From contig DKUO01000056.1 in NCBI GenBank assembly GCA_002490705.1, positions 1-21,515 of the forward strand: a DNA stretch of 21,515 nt, read 5' to 3'. The DNA is from Lachnospiraceae bacterium UBA7202. Lineage in GTDB: Bacteria; Bacillota; Clostridia; Lachnospirales; Lachnospiraceae. Position 1 is the stretch's first letter. Every line of letters starts with the position of its first letter. The notes under the pieces are model-generated. The model made no database searches. It worked only from the letters and a program-made list of their open reading frames with translations, and was not told the origin of the DNA. The position numbers and the translations under genes are program-made. Shown piece after piece: positions 14,600-21,515 of this stretch.

Positions 14600-14660
14600 T
14601 GAACTGTTCGAGATTTTATTAAACAATCAAATACATAACAAAGAAAGGCAGGTAACTTCG

Positions 14661-15359
14661 ATGAAGAAAAACATTTTAATTAAAGCAATGGGTATGATGA
14701 TGGTGTGTGCTATGGTCGTGGGTAATACGGGCATTGTTGCTCATGCAACAGACGATGGTGCCTATCACGGCAATGGCTTGGCAAACGGCGGTTCCAGCCC
14801 ATCTGACGGTAGCGATGATATTGGTGGCGGAAATTTCGACAGCGGAAATTCTGGAAGTTCTAGTTCTGAAAATGGCTCCAGTAATTCCGGTTCTAGCTAC
14901 TACGATGACGGTGCCTATCACGGCAACGGCTTGGAGAATGGCGGTTCTAGCCCGTCTGATGGTAGCGACAACATAGGAAGTTCTGCATCTAGCTATTCCG
15001 CACCCGCAGGTCTTGCCACAAAGGGCAACACAGCAGCAATCCCCGGCTGTGAGACTTTCCGGCAGATTTATAAGCCCGCAGACGGAAAGGCATCCATCTA
15101 TCACAAAGGAATCGAACAATATACCGCACAATTAAAAGATGCTGACGGGAACGCGGTAGCGTATAAGTATGCAAGTCCTTACAAAGATGAAACTACCGGA
15201 TTGTGGTATTTGAATATTGTGACCGCTGACGGCGTTGACACTACCGGATATACAGTCGGAACATATAAAGGTAGCGTAACATATTTGCCCAAACTCGGTA
15301 TGAGTGGTGTAATGCTGAATCAAGTATTGGTAGTTGATGCAACCGTAACAGCAGAATAA
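14661..15359 (+). CDS. Secreted Gly/Ser-rich repeat protein, element cargo of unknown function
   Basis: This 232-residue protein has a signal peptide (positive KK, hydrophobic 10-27, AHA cleavage near residue 29). Two copies of a 26-residue repeat (DDGAYHGNGL...NGGSSPSDGSD, at about 31 and 81) follow, 50 residues apart and separated by Ser/Gly/Asn linker. A folded-looking C-terminal domain of about 110 residues contains IYKPADGKASIYHKGIEQYTAQL and ends without a sortase motif or membrane anchor. It therefore appears to be released or loosely surface-associated. I do not recognise the family. The start at 14661 has AGGT (14650-14653) 7 bases upstream; the longer frame from 14547 overlaps the leader hairpin. 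It is expressed from its own promoter, away from the transfer genes. Confidence 0.75.
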   Translation: MKKNILIKAMGMMMVCAMVVGNTGIVAHATDDGAYHGNGLANGGSSPSDGSDDIGGGNFDSGNSGSSSSENGSSNSGSSYYDDGAYHGNGLENGGSSPSDGSDNIGSSASSYSAPAGLATKGNTAAIPGCETFRQIYKPADGKASIYHKGIEQYTAQLKDADGNAVAYKYASPYKDETTGLWYLNIVTADGVDTTGYTVGTYKGSVTYLPKLGMSGVMLNQVLVVDATVTAE

Positions 15360-15371
15360 ACGGAACAATAG

Positions 15372-15412
15372 AGAATGACCGTTAGTCTGGAAAAAAGGCT
15401 AACGGTCATTCT
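15372..15412. terminator. Bidirectional terminator between cargo gene and XRE regulator
   Basis: AGAATGACCGTTAG (15372-15385) and CTAACGGTCATTCT (15399-15412) are exact complements around a 13-base loop. It sits between two convergent stops with A/T-rich flanks on both sides. Confidence 0.85.
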
Positions 15413-15442
15413 ATTTATGCGTCCCTATTACGCAATATTAAA

Positions 15443-16702
15443 TTATGTAGTGGCGATATTAGCATTTCGATTTTTAATATATTCCATAGTAATTTCCCGC
15501 ATATCTGCAATGTAATTCCAAAATAGTGTATCATGTGTATTTTCATTTTTATCTACTTTGCGCCTTAGAAATAATTCTTGTAATGTCAACTGTTGATAAT
15601 AGTTGGAGATAATAGTTTCTTCTTCATAATACATATCAAGATTTGTGCTTTGTTCATTCAAATTTATAAATTCCTGTGAACGCAATTTATCAATAATATA
15701 TTCATCATTAAATAACCTTAATCCATTTTTTAAACATAGTTCTTCATCAAACAGAATTTTATCAAAATACTCCATATACATTTTCTTTTTCTTCTCCCAA
15801 AATATATTAAAAGCATTTATAAAAAGATAGTAATCTTTTTGTTGGAAGTCGAGTATAAGCTCTCCATAAATTCCTTTTTGTAATATAAAGGCATCTATAT
15901 CATGCTTTATAGTATGTGTGTTATCCGGATGCAGAAATGGCTTGTTCCAGAAAGTATTACTAAGACGTATGATAAATGATTGAGCGAAAACCGGTTCATT
16001 TAAGATGCTTTTAAGAAGCAGGTTTGATATTTTTTCATTTTCTATAGCATACTTGGTGTCCAGTATCTTATAAGCGTCATAATTATTTTGTTTAAAGAAA
16101 AAACCATATTTATTTTCAAAGTGTTTTTGAATGTCTGATGATAATTCCTTGATACTTATACGCTTTCCGGTTGGTAAATCCTTGTCTGACGATAATTCTG
16201 TTTTTAGCGGATATATTCCGGTTTGCTCTGAAATTGGTTTTCTTTCGTTAATTAATTCGCAGGCAGTAGAAAGATATCCGGATAAGTCGGATGGAATATT
16301 TGACTGGCTTTTTGCCCAAGGAAACAGTTGTTCATAATCATCCGAATAAAAAAAAGGATTTATCTGTTTTCCCTCATCATCTGTTGAACCATTCATCAAT
16401 ATAGCAAGCAGAAGTATCTGAATAAGTCTTTCCTGTTCGGAATCTGTTCCCCAGATTAATTCTTTAAGGGGTATGCTTTTGTTATCTTTATCATATTTTT
16501 CTTTTATATTCAATATAAACGATTTGGGCAAAAGATGAGGATTCCGGCTAGATTCCTTTTTACCGTTTTCGATTCGTGACAATACGGAAACACCACTTAA
16601 ATTAAATTCTGATGCAAATTCTTCTTGCGTATATCCCAGTGTTTTCCTATATTGTTTTATTCGATTTCCAATAAATGAGTATAGTAATTTTTCAAAATTC
16701 AT
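15443..16702 (-). CDS. XRE-family regulator with a large uncharacterised C-terminal domain
   Basis: This 419-residue protein has an N-terminal Cro/C1-type helix-turn-helix (about residues 11-47: GNRIKQYRKTLGYTQEEFA...SVLSRIENGK), with the recognition region around SGVSVLSRIE. The remaining 350 residues have no domain I recognise. They are rich in aromatic, Glu and Lys residues, with no membrane segment. Most element-encoded XRE repressors are far shorter, so the long part probably senses a signal or partner. It is divergent from DUF961, and the 281 bases between them carry four copies of a short motif that look like its operators. AAAGGA about 9 bases upstream supports the ATG. It likely controls the DUF961-FtsK-Rep transfer operon (inference). 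Confidence 0.8.
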   Translation of the reverse strand: MNFEKLLYSFIGNRIKQYRKTLGYTQEEFASEFNLSGVSVLSRIENGKKESSRNPHLLPKSFILNIKEKYDKDNKSIPLKELIWGTDSEQERLIQILLLAILMNGSTDDEGKQINPFFYSDDYEQLFPWAKSQSNIPSDLSGYLSTACELINERKPISEQTGIYPLKTELSSDKDLPTGKRISIKELSSDIQKHFENKYGFFFKQNNYDAYKILDTKYAIENEKISNLLLKSILNEPVFAQSFIIRLSNTFWNKPFLHPDNTHTIKHDIDAFILQKGIYGELILDFQQKDYYLFINAFNIFWEKKKKMYMEYFDKILFDEELCLKNGLRLFNDEYIIDKLRSQEFINLNEQSTNLDMYYEEETIISNYYQQLTLQELFLRRKVDKNENTHDTLFWNYIADMREITMEYIKNRNANIATT

Positions 16703-16777
16703 TTTGATTTTTCCTTTCTTTAATTATTGTTGTTCTGTGGTATATTATATCAATTTTTTAATCTGCGTTCAATAGTT

Positions 16778-16866
16778 GTGTGTAAAATATATAATATACA
16801 CGCATATTCATATTTATGGATATTCGTAAAATATTTACACGCTTCAAAAACTTGTGCGTAAATTAT
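16778..16866. promoter_or_regulatory. Fourfold operator-like motif between XRE regulator and DUF961
   Basis: Related half-sites are GTGTGTAAAATAT (16778-16790, plus), GCGTGTATATTAT (16791-16803, minus), GCGTGTAAATAT (16831-16842, minus) and GTGCGTAAATTAT (16854-16866, plus). The first two abut as a dyad. The arrangement suits cooperative binding of the divergent XRE regulator. No gene lies in 16703-16983. Confidence 0.6.
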
Positions 16867-16983
16867 GTTTTTATATGATAAAACCGCTAAATACATAAGA
16901 AAGAAATAGTGATAAAGTAGTATTATAAAGAGCGGCAAAATTAAAGACGCTACTCGAAATATTGAAGAAAGGAGGGAAATCAT

Positions 16984-17352
16984 ATGGCTCTAAAAAAATT
17001 AAGCCAGTTTATAAAATTCGATTGGGATGCCTTTATAGCTGGTAAAGATTTCGTGTGTGTCGGTACAAGTGAATTGGTTGATTACAACACCAAAAATCAT
17101 CTGGGCACCAAGGTTGAAGCAGTTATTATAAAAGATGCCACACACTACGAGACAAAGAACGGCGAAGCCGTAAGCAATGTGTATGAAAAAATTACTTTTA
17201 AAGTAATGAAAGACATTGCTGTGCCGCATAATGCCCGTATTGTTCCTGTTAATGTTAAAGCCAAAGCATATGGTGATAACGGATTCATTAACAAATTAAG
17301 CATAACCTGTGATGATATTCAAGTTGTGCAACTGAAAGGACAGGTGAACTAG
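16984..17352 (+). CDS. DUF961 / YdcP-family protein of Tn916-type elements
   Basis: This 122-residue protein has the DUF961 pattern, with conserved KLSQFIKFDWD... at the start and the strand-rich ...YEKITFKVMKD...NVKAKAYGDN...CDDIQVVQLKG at the end. The family corresponds to the Orf22/Orf23-type proteins that precede the FtsK-like gene in Tn916 and ICEBs1. Its exact job is unknown but it belongs to the transfer module. An AGGAGG site lies about 9 bases upstream of the ATG. The downstream FtsK gene begins one base after its stop, so the two are translationally linked. The upstream region carries the presumed XRE operators. Confidence 0.85.
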   Translation: MALKKLSQFIKFDWDAFIAGKDFVCVGTSELVDYNTKNHLGTKVEAVIIKDATHYETKNGEAVSNVYEKITFKVMKDIAVPHNARIVPVNVKAKAYGDNGFINKLSITCDDIQVVQLKGQVN

Positions 17353-17353
17353 C

Positions 17354-18736
17354 ATGAAATACTCTGCAAGACCTAATTTGGGTCAATATTCACATCCCGC
17401 CGCGAAAATTCTCGCGGCGGGAATGCTTTCCCTATTTTTATCAACCCTCTCCATGATTATCGGGAGAGCTTTTATGCAGACCGCGCCAAATCTTGCATTT
17501 GTACGCTCGGCAGTAGGGATGTTATATAACCTTACAATGTTTTTCTTTGTGCTTAGTGTGCTGGCGGCGTTAGCCGCCTTTGGTGTAAGCCTCCTTATGC
17601 CGGAAGCAGACAAGATTAGACTGATGGTGAGAAAAAGACTGTTTTCGCCCGAATACGGAAACCCACTGCATTTGAAAGATGGTGAACGGCTCCCGAAAAT
17701 CACTTGCAGGGAGATACAGAAAGAGATATTTGAAATCACGATAGCCGCTACATGTTGTACGGTCAAAGAGATTCAGGATATATCGGCAAGCATCAGCGCA
17801 GGGCTAAACAAAAAATATGCCCGATATGCAGTAACACAGACAAATGCGGACACCGCTTTTAATTCGGTCAGCTTCCGTATAGAGGATGTGAAGATTGACA
17901 GGAGCATCACTGTACATTCAGTAGATGTGCTAAAGCCCAAAGAACATACAAAACTGATTGTACAAAAAGATACGTCCATTGACCTGACAACATCCGGCAG
18001 TATGATTTTTGCAGGGAAAACACGTTCAGGAAAGACTACAGGAGTAATATCTGTATTAATACAAGCGTTACTTGCCGGACGTGATAATTACGGCTCACAA
18101 ATCGTTATCATTGACCCAAAACAGGCAGAATTAAGCCGTCTCCCCCATACCGTAACATTGGATGAAGACGGCGAAGCAAGAGGGATTCTGGAAGCATTGA
18201 AACAATTTGCAGACACGATAAAAGAGCGTCAACGTGTGCTAAATGACCTTTCGGGTGAAAAAGGTGACGCCGTGCATTGGTGGGAAGCGGGCTTTCATGT
18301 CTCATTCCTCTTTGTTGATGAATATGTCGCATTGCGGGGCATCTTCCCCAAACGTGCAGTGAAAGAAGACTGCGGCTACAATCTTGCAGAATTTGACAGT
18401 CTGATTAAGAGGATTGTCACAATGGGGGCTTCGGCGGGCTGTTATGCCATCATTTCTATAGCGGAAGCATCCGTTGAAGAGGGCGGCTTGCCCGCAATGC
18501 TCCGCTCGGCGTGCAGTACAAAAATACTGTTTAAGCCAACTTTAAACGAGGGGCGTTTATTATGGGATTCTGAAAAGCTAAAGGATATGCCACAGCGTGC
18601 TTATAATGTGGGTGATGCTTGGTTTTCAAGCACAGACGGCATACATGACAATGTATCTTGTGTGCATTTCCCACGAATGGACTTCCCTGTGTACAGTGAG
18701 CTTGGAAGACTATTGGAGGAATATTATAAAGGGTAA
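17354..18736 (+). CDS. FtsK/SpoIIIE-like coupling ATPase (Tn916 Orf21/ConQ type)
   Basis: This 460-residue protein has two membrane segments at about 18-38 and 58-82, then a cytoplasmic FtsK-type ATPase domain. Walker A is GKTRSGKT at 221-228, followed by VIIDPK at 251-256 and a Walker B-like LFVDE at 319-323. In Tn916/ICEBs1-type elements this protein is the coupling protein that brings the nicked DNA-relaxase complex to the conjugation pore. Here no pore genes are present, so it would have to dock on a helper element's channel. The start overlaps the DUF961 end region, where AGGTGAA serves as ribosome binding site. It is followed by a hairpin-rich gap and the Rep gene, the same order as orf21-oriT-orf20 of Tn916. 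Confidence 0.9.
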   Translation: MKYSARPNLGQYSHPAAKILAAGMLSLFLSTLSMIIGRAFMQTAPNLAFVRSAVGMLYNLTMFFFVLSVLAALAAFGVSLLMPEADKIRLMVRKRLFSPEYGNPLHLKDGERLPKITCREIQKEIFEITIAATCCTVKEIQDISASISAGLNKKYARYAVTQTNADTAFNSVSFRIEDVKIDRSITVHSVDVLKPKEHTKLIVQKDTSIDLTTSGSMIFAGKTRSGKTTGVISVLIQALLAGRDNYGSQIVIIDPKQAELSRLPHTVTLDEDGEARGILEALKQFADTIKERQRVLNDLSGEKGDAVHWWEAGFHVSFLFVDEYVALRGIFPKRAVKEDCGYNLAEFDSLIKRIVTMGASAGCYAIISIAEASVEEGGLPAMLRSACSTKILFKPTLNEGRLLWDSEKLKDMPQRAYNVGDAWFSSTDGIHDNVSCVHFPRMDFPVYSELGRLLEEYYKG

Positions 18737-18742
18737 TTCCGT

Positions 18743-18776
18743 CACCCGCCGCCGTATGAAATAAAGGCGGCGGGTG
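18743..18776. repeat. GC-rich inverted repeat 1 between FtsK-like gene and Rep
   Basis: CACCCGCCGCC (18743-18753) and GGCGGCGGGTG (18766-18776) are exact complements around a 12-base loop. It has no T-run. It is followed by GTGTCA repeats (18779-18784 and 18787-18792), and a third GTGTCA occurs near 18854. Candidate oriT or replication-origin structure. Confidence 0.6.
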
Positions 18777-18815
18777 CGGTGTCAAAGTGTCAATTATATC
18801 AAAACCCTTTATTTT

Positions 18816-18846
18816 TGCCGTGGTCGGGCTTGTTATGACCACGGCA
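18816..18846. repeat. Inverted repeat 2 upstream of Rep
   Basis: TGCCGTGGTC (18816-18825) and GACCACGGCA (18837-18846) are exact complements around an 11-base loop. It lies 69 bases before the Rep start and is the second half of the presumptive origin region. The stretch 18737-18914 holds no gene. Confidence 0.6.
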
Positions 18847-18914
18847 CTTGGAAGTGTCACGGTGCCAAAAAACAGAAAAAAACACGGAAAGACAACGAAA
18901 GGAATGACCCCGAT

Positions 18915-20093
18915 ATGAATAAATCTAAAACACCGAGTGTCAAGAAATCTAAAAATATGATGTACGAACAACAGCTTGTACATCTGCCCGCAAAGACACA
19001 AGAAAATCTGATTGACCTTATCGGAAAATTGAAACCAAAAAGATATGCGTTAATTCTGCATGACAAGGACGTAAACGAGAAAGGACAGCCAGAAGAACCT
19101 CATATACACGTCATGCTTAGCTTTGATAATGCGCGAAGCATTAACAGCGTGGCGAAGTTGTTAGGCGATAAAGCACAGTATATCGAAGTATGGAAAGGCG
19201 ATTCCAACAACGGATATGCGTACCTTATCCACGCTACGGATAACGCAAGGACAAAATACCAATATGACATATCAGAAGTAACGGCAAATTTTGACTACCC
19301 CGCACTTATGGAAAAAGTAACCGCCGAAGTCAAAAAAGCTGACACTTTTGGAGATTCGGCAAAAATAAAAAATTTTCTCAACCTGCTATACATAGGCGCA
19401 ATTTCAAAAAGCGAAGTCGAAAAACAGCTTACTGGCGCACAGTACGCCAAAGCAAAAAAGCAGATAGAGGATGTATGGTCGAAGCACTTACAAGACCTTG
19501 CAGAGCAATGGCGTGAAGAAATGATAGCAAACGGAAAATCCGTTTGTGTCATATGGATGTATGGAAAGTCGGGAACCGGAAAGACAAGTTTTGCAAAAGA
19601 ATATGCGAAAAAAGTAGGAAAAGGGCAACCGTTTTATGTGGCGGGAAGTAGCAAAGATGCTTTCCAGTCATACAGCGGAGAACATATCATCATACTTGAT
19701 GAACTTCGTGCGCAATCTATACCTTACCAAGATTTGTTGCGGATGTTTGACCCGTTCGGAATAGATTCACAAGTATTCGCTCCATCCCGCTATTATGATA
19801 AAGGGCTGGCGGCAGAGTTGATAATCATTACAACCCCATACAACCCGCTGAACTTTTACAATGAAGTATTTGGATATAAAGTCGGTTTGATTGACAGTTT
19901 TGAACAACTTCACCGCCGGATATCTTTAACAATCAATATGACTGATACAGAGATACTGGCGGCAACTTATGACAGCGATAAACAATGCTATATTACAGAC
20001 CCGACAAGTAGCCGTCCGAACCCATATTCCACGGCGAGCCGTCCGCCTATGGCAGTCAGCGCGGACGATATATATAATTCTATGTTCGATTAA
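18915..20093 (+). CDS. Rep protein: HUH endonuclease plus SF3-like helicase (CRESS-type)
   Basis: This 392-residue replication initiator has an N-terminal rolling-circle nuclease domain with the HUH motif EEPHIHVML (H63 and H65) and the downstream tyrosine segment YAYLIHATDNARTKYQYD (Y101/Y103). A C-terminal P-loop helicase domain follows, with Walker A GKSGTGKT at 217-224 and Walker B IIILDE at 258-263, and an STAS-like later motif in IITTPYNP. This combination is that of bacterial pCRESS plasmid Reps and of eukaryotic CRESS DNA viruses. It would nick an origin, probably in the hairpin region just upstream, and unwind DNA for replication and perhaps transfer of the excised circle. AAGGAA about 10 bases ahead supports ATG 18915; the frame is open from 18774. 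Confidence 0.9.
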   Translation: MNKSKTPSVKKSKNMMYEQQLVHLPAKTQENLIDLIGKLKPKRYALILHDKDVNEKGQPEEPHIHVMLSFDNARSINSVAKLLGDKAQYIEVWKGDSNNGYAYLIHATDNARTKYQYDISEVTANFDYPALMEKVTAEVKKADTFGDSAKIKNFLNLLYIGAISKSEVEKQLTGAQYAKAKKQIEDVWSKHLQDLAEQWREEMIANGKSVCVIWMYGKSGTGKTSFAKEYAKKVGKGQPFYVAGSSKDAFQSYSGEHIIILDELRAQSIPYQDLLRMFDPFGIDSQVFAPSRYYDKGLAAELIIITTPYNPLNFYNEVFGYKVGLIDSFEQLHRRISLTINMTDTEILAATYDSDKQCYITDPTSSRPNPYSTASRPPMAVSADDIYNSMFD

Positions 20094-20198
20094 TTTTTAT
20101 GGCAATAAAGCAACGTGTCTGTATTTTAGAATAAAGGATATATAAAACGATAGCTTTCTTATTTATAAAAAATGCTATCAGAAAGGAGTGGTTTTTGC

Positions 20199-21416
20199 AT
20201 GACAAGGAAAGAAAATAATAGAGAATTTAACAAGCAGATTATCTTGTCTGCAATTACCGCTGATGATATAATAAATACAGACAACGTGCTTGATATAATC
20301 ATGAACGCACAGAAAGAAAAGTTGTTATCAAAAATGCATCCCTATAAAATCACAGAGCCAAAGTCAGAAAGTGGACGGTGGCAGACATATTATAAGGACG
20401 TAAACGGGGAAAGGAAAATCATCCGCGCACAGACAAAAGATGCGCTACTTGAAAAACTTATCCCGATTTATTTTCAAGATTCGCACCTTGACAAGTTTAC
20501 TTTCTCTGATTTGTTTTCGGAATGGCTGACATACAAGAAAACAGTTACCGACAGTCCAAATACGATTAAGCGGCACGAGCAACATTATAAACGCTATTTT
20601 ACACAGTCAGAACTACATAATACACCTGTCCGCCAGATTGATGCACTGTTATTAGAGTCCGAATGTAACCGTCTTGTGAAAGAATACAGCATGAGCAGAA
20701 AAGAATGGAATAATGTAAAAACTATTCTTCTAGGGTGCTTTGAATATGCGGTTCGGAAAAAATACCTTGCAGACAATCCAATGAAAGATGTGAAAATTCT
20801 TGTAAAATACCGGCAAGTAGTGAAAAAAACGGGCAAGACCGAAACATATAATACGGAAGAATTAGAAAACCTGAATAAGTATCTTGATAAAATGTATTCT
20901 GAAACAGAAGATGTGGTTTTCTTAGCCGTCAAAATTAATTTCTTGCTTGGTCTGCGGGTTGGCGAATTGGTCGCTCTGAAATGGGAAGACTGCAAAGAGC
21001 AATCACATCTTCATGTTGTACGCGAGGAGGTCAGAAATCAGGAAACAAATCTTTATAATGTGGTTGAGCATACGAAGACAAATCGTGACCGTTATGTGAT
21101 ACTTGTTCCAAAAGCAATATCTATTTTGGAGAAAATACCAAAACAGGGAAGCTATATCTTTATGAGGAACGGGGAACGCATTACAGCAAGACAGGTTGCA
21201 TATGTGCTTGAAAAATATGCAGAGCGGCAAGGAACAACAACCAAAAGCACACACAAAATGCGAAAGACCTATGCAAGTAATCTAAACGCAAACGGTGTAC
21301 CTTTGGATTGTATCAGGGAAATGCTAGGACATAGCAGTCTTTCAACCACACTTGGATATGTGTACAATCCGCTTACAGAGTCAGAGACATATAACCTCAT
21401 ATCAAAGGCTTTATAG
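20199..21416 (+). CDS. int: Tyrosine site-specific integrase
   Basis: This 405-residue integrase resembles that of Tn916. An N-terminal arm-DNA-binding region (about 48-85: GRWQTYYKDVNGERKIIRAQTKDAL) precedes a core-binding SAM-like domain (about 98-195) and the catalytic domain with R253 (GLRVGEL), K293 (HTKTNRD), H352 and R355 (THKMRKT), H378 (LGHSSLSTT) and nucleophile Y387. All expected active-site residues are present, so it should be functional. It lies 84 bases from the right att core, as usual for such elements, and should recombine the tRNA-end cores. ATG 20199 has AAAGGAG at 20182-20188; a GATAGC/GCTATC hairpin precedes it. No separate excisionase gene is visible nearby. Confidence 0.95.
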   Translation: MTRKENNREFNKQIILSAITADDIINTDNVLDIIMNAQKEKLLSKMHPYKITEPKSESGRWQTYYKDVNGERKIIRAQTKDALLEKLIPIYFQDSHLDKFTFSDLFSEWLTYKKTVTDSPNTIKRHEQHYKRYFTQSELHNTPVRQIDALLLESECNRLVKEYSMSRKEWNNVKTILLGCFEYAVRKKYLADNPMKDVKILVKYRQVVKKTGKTETYNTEELENLNKYLDKMYSETEDVVFLAVKINFLLGLRVGELVALKWEDCKEQSHLHVVREEVRNQETNLYNVVEHTKTNRDRYVILVPKAISILEKIPKQGSYIFMRNGERITARQVAYVLEKYAERQGTTTKSTHKMRKTYASNLNANGVPLDCIREMLGHSSLSTTLGYVYNPLTESETYNLISKAL

Positions 21417-21418
21417 AC

Positions 21419-21487
21419 TGTCTTCAACTGTCTTCAAATTTGCAGACACAAAGAAAAACGGAAACGCTGTATTTATCAACGTTTCCG
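21419..21487. other. Right end of the large element: arm sites and tRNA terminator hairpin
   Basis: TGTCTTCAA at 21419-21427 and 21429-21437 plus inverted GCAGACAC (21442-21449) are followed by a CGGAAACG/CGTTTCCG hairpin (21459-21466/21480-21487). On the minus strand this would terminate the reconstituted tRNA transcript. The layout equals that at 13285-13353. Confidence 0.7.
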
Positions 21488-21500
21488 CTTTATTAAAAAG

Positions 21501-21515
21501 AGCGCGAGACGGGAC
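21501..21515 (-). other. att core copy 3, truncated by the window edge
   Basis: The 15 bases AGCGCGAGACGGGAC equal the start of the core at 13367. The body of the tRNA gene (minus strand) is expected immediately beyond the edge, its 3' end supplied by the element. The isotype cannot be determined. Confidence 0.75.

Larger units (their letters stand above)
13367..21515. mobile_element. Integrative mobilisable element in a tRNA 3' end (Tn916-like DUF961/FtsK module, CRESS-like Rep, tyrosine integrase)
   Basis: About 8.1 kb lies between tRNA-end cores at 13367 and 21501. Order: left-end sites, YgiT/DUF4258 toxin-antitoxin, leader RNA plus secreted protein, XRE regulator, DUF961, FtsK-like ATPase, hairpin region, Rep, integrase, right-end sites. 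DNA here is visibly more AT-rich than the host genes on the left, which indicates transfer. It has coupling and nicking functions but no type IV secretion genes, so it would need a helper to conjugate. No separate excisionase gene is evident. The right core runs off the window, so the tRNA identity is unknown. Confidence 0.88.

Noticed and set aside
14392..14622. 76-codon frame in the cargo-gene leader
   Set aside because: No ribosome binding site, runs through the terminator and hairpins, and no recognisable product.
21501..21515. Naming the target as tRNA-Leu
   Set aside because: The acceptor strand would suit a GCGCGAG-starting tRNA such as a leucine tRNA, but the base after the acceptor reads T rather than A and the body is outside the window, so the isotype is left open.
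13367..21515. A self-transmissible conjugative element
   Set aside because: Coupling ATPase and Rep are present, but no VirB4-, VirB6- or cell-wall-hydrolase-type conjugation genes occur between the att sites, so it can only be called mobilisable.

Overview
The window looks like the chromosome of a low-to-mid GC Gram-positive anaerobe, most likely a gut Clostridia of the Lachnospiraceae type. The basis is strong AGGAGG-type ribosome binding sites, occasional TTG/GTG starts, a ferredoxin/[FeFe]-hydrogenase-like sensor, YgiT-type antitoxins and a Tn916-related integrative element. No 16S rRNA or other taxonomic marker is present, so the assignment is inferred from gene content.

Layout. (1) 69-761, minus: a PAP2-type membrane phosphatase. 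(2) 1080-4897, plus: an amino-acid operon of glyA (serine hydroxymethyltransferase), homoserine dehydrogenase and aspartate kinase, linking aspartate-to-homoserine flux with serine/glycine/one-carbon metabolism. (3) 5042-6994, plus: a soluble fusion of ferredoxin domain, H-cluster hydrogenase domain, a further Fe-S domain and a methyl-accepting signalling hairpin, i.e. a chemotaxis-type sensory hydrogenase homologue. It converges on an LUD-family protein (7063-7698, minus) across a shared terminator. (4) About 7936-8302: a probable non-coding RNA gene with a near-consensus promoter, an A/T-tract palindrome upstream of it, many possible helices and a strong terminator. I cannot assign it to a known RNA class. 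(5) 8445-11543, plus: a membrane-anchored GH3 glycosidase with a very acidic cytoplasmic tail, a ThuA-like protein and a sugar-phosphate isomerase/epimerase-like protein. (6) 11640-12216: decayed toxin-antitoxin material (a broken YoeB toxin and a YgiT zinc-finger antitoxin without its toxin).

(7) 12404-21515: a tandem array of two mobile units inserted in the 3' end of a tRNA gene whose body lies beyond the right edge. Three copies of the tRNA 3'-end core occur at 12404, 13367 and 21501. The first interval (about 0.96 kb) carries only a PIN-toxin/antitoxin pair between a recognisable left end and right end. It has no integrase and looks like a mini, trans-mobilisable (CIME-like) element. The second interval (about 8.1 kb) is an integrative mobilisable element: DUF4258/YgiT toxin-antitoxin, a secreted cargo protein, an XRE regulator with a large unknown domain, DUF961, an FtsK-like coupling ATPase, a hairpin-rich presumptive oriT/origin, a Rep with HUH nuclease plus SF3-type helicase (CRESS-virus-like architecture) and a tyrosine integrase next to the right attachment site. 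The two units share a 28-bp left-end block and a right-end tRNA-terminator block. Their putative integrase arm sites differ in a matched way at both ends (TGTCTACA-type against TGTCTTCA-type).
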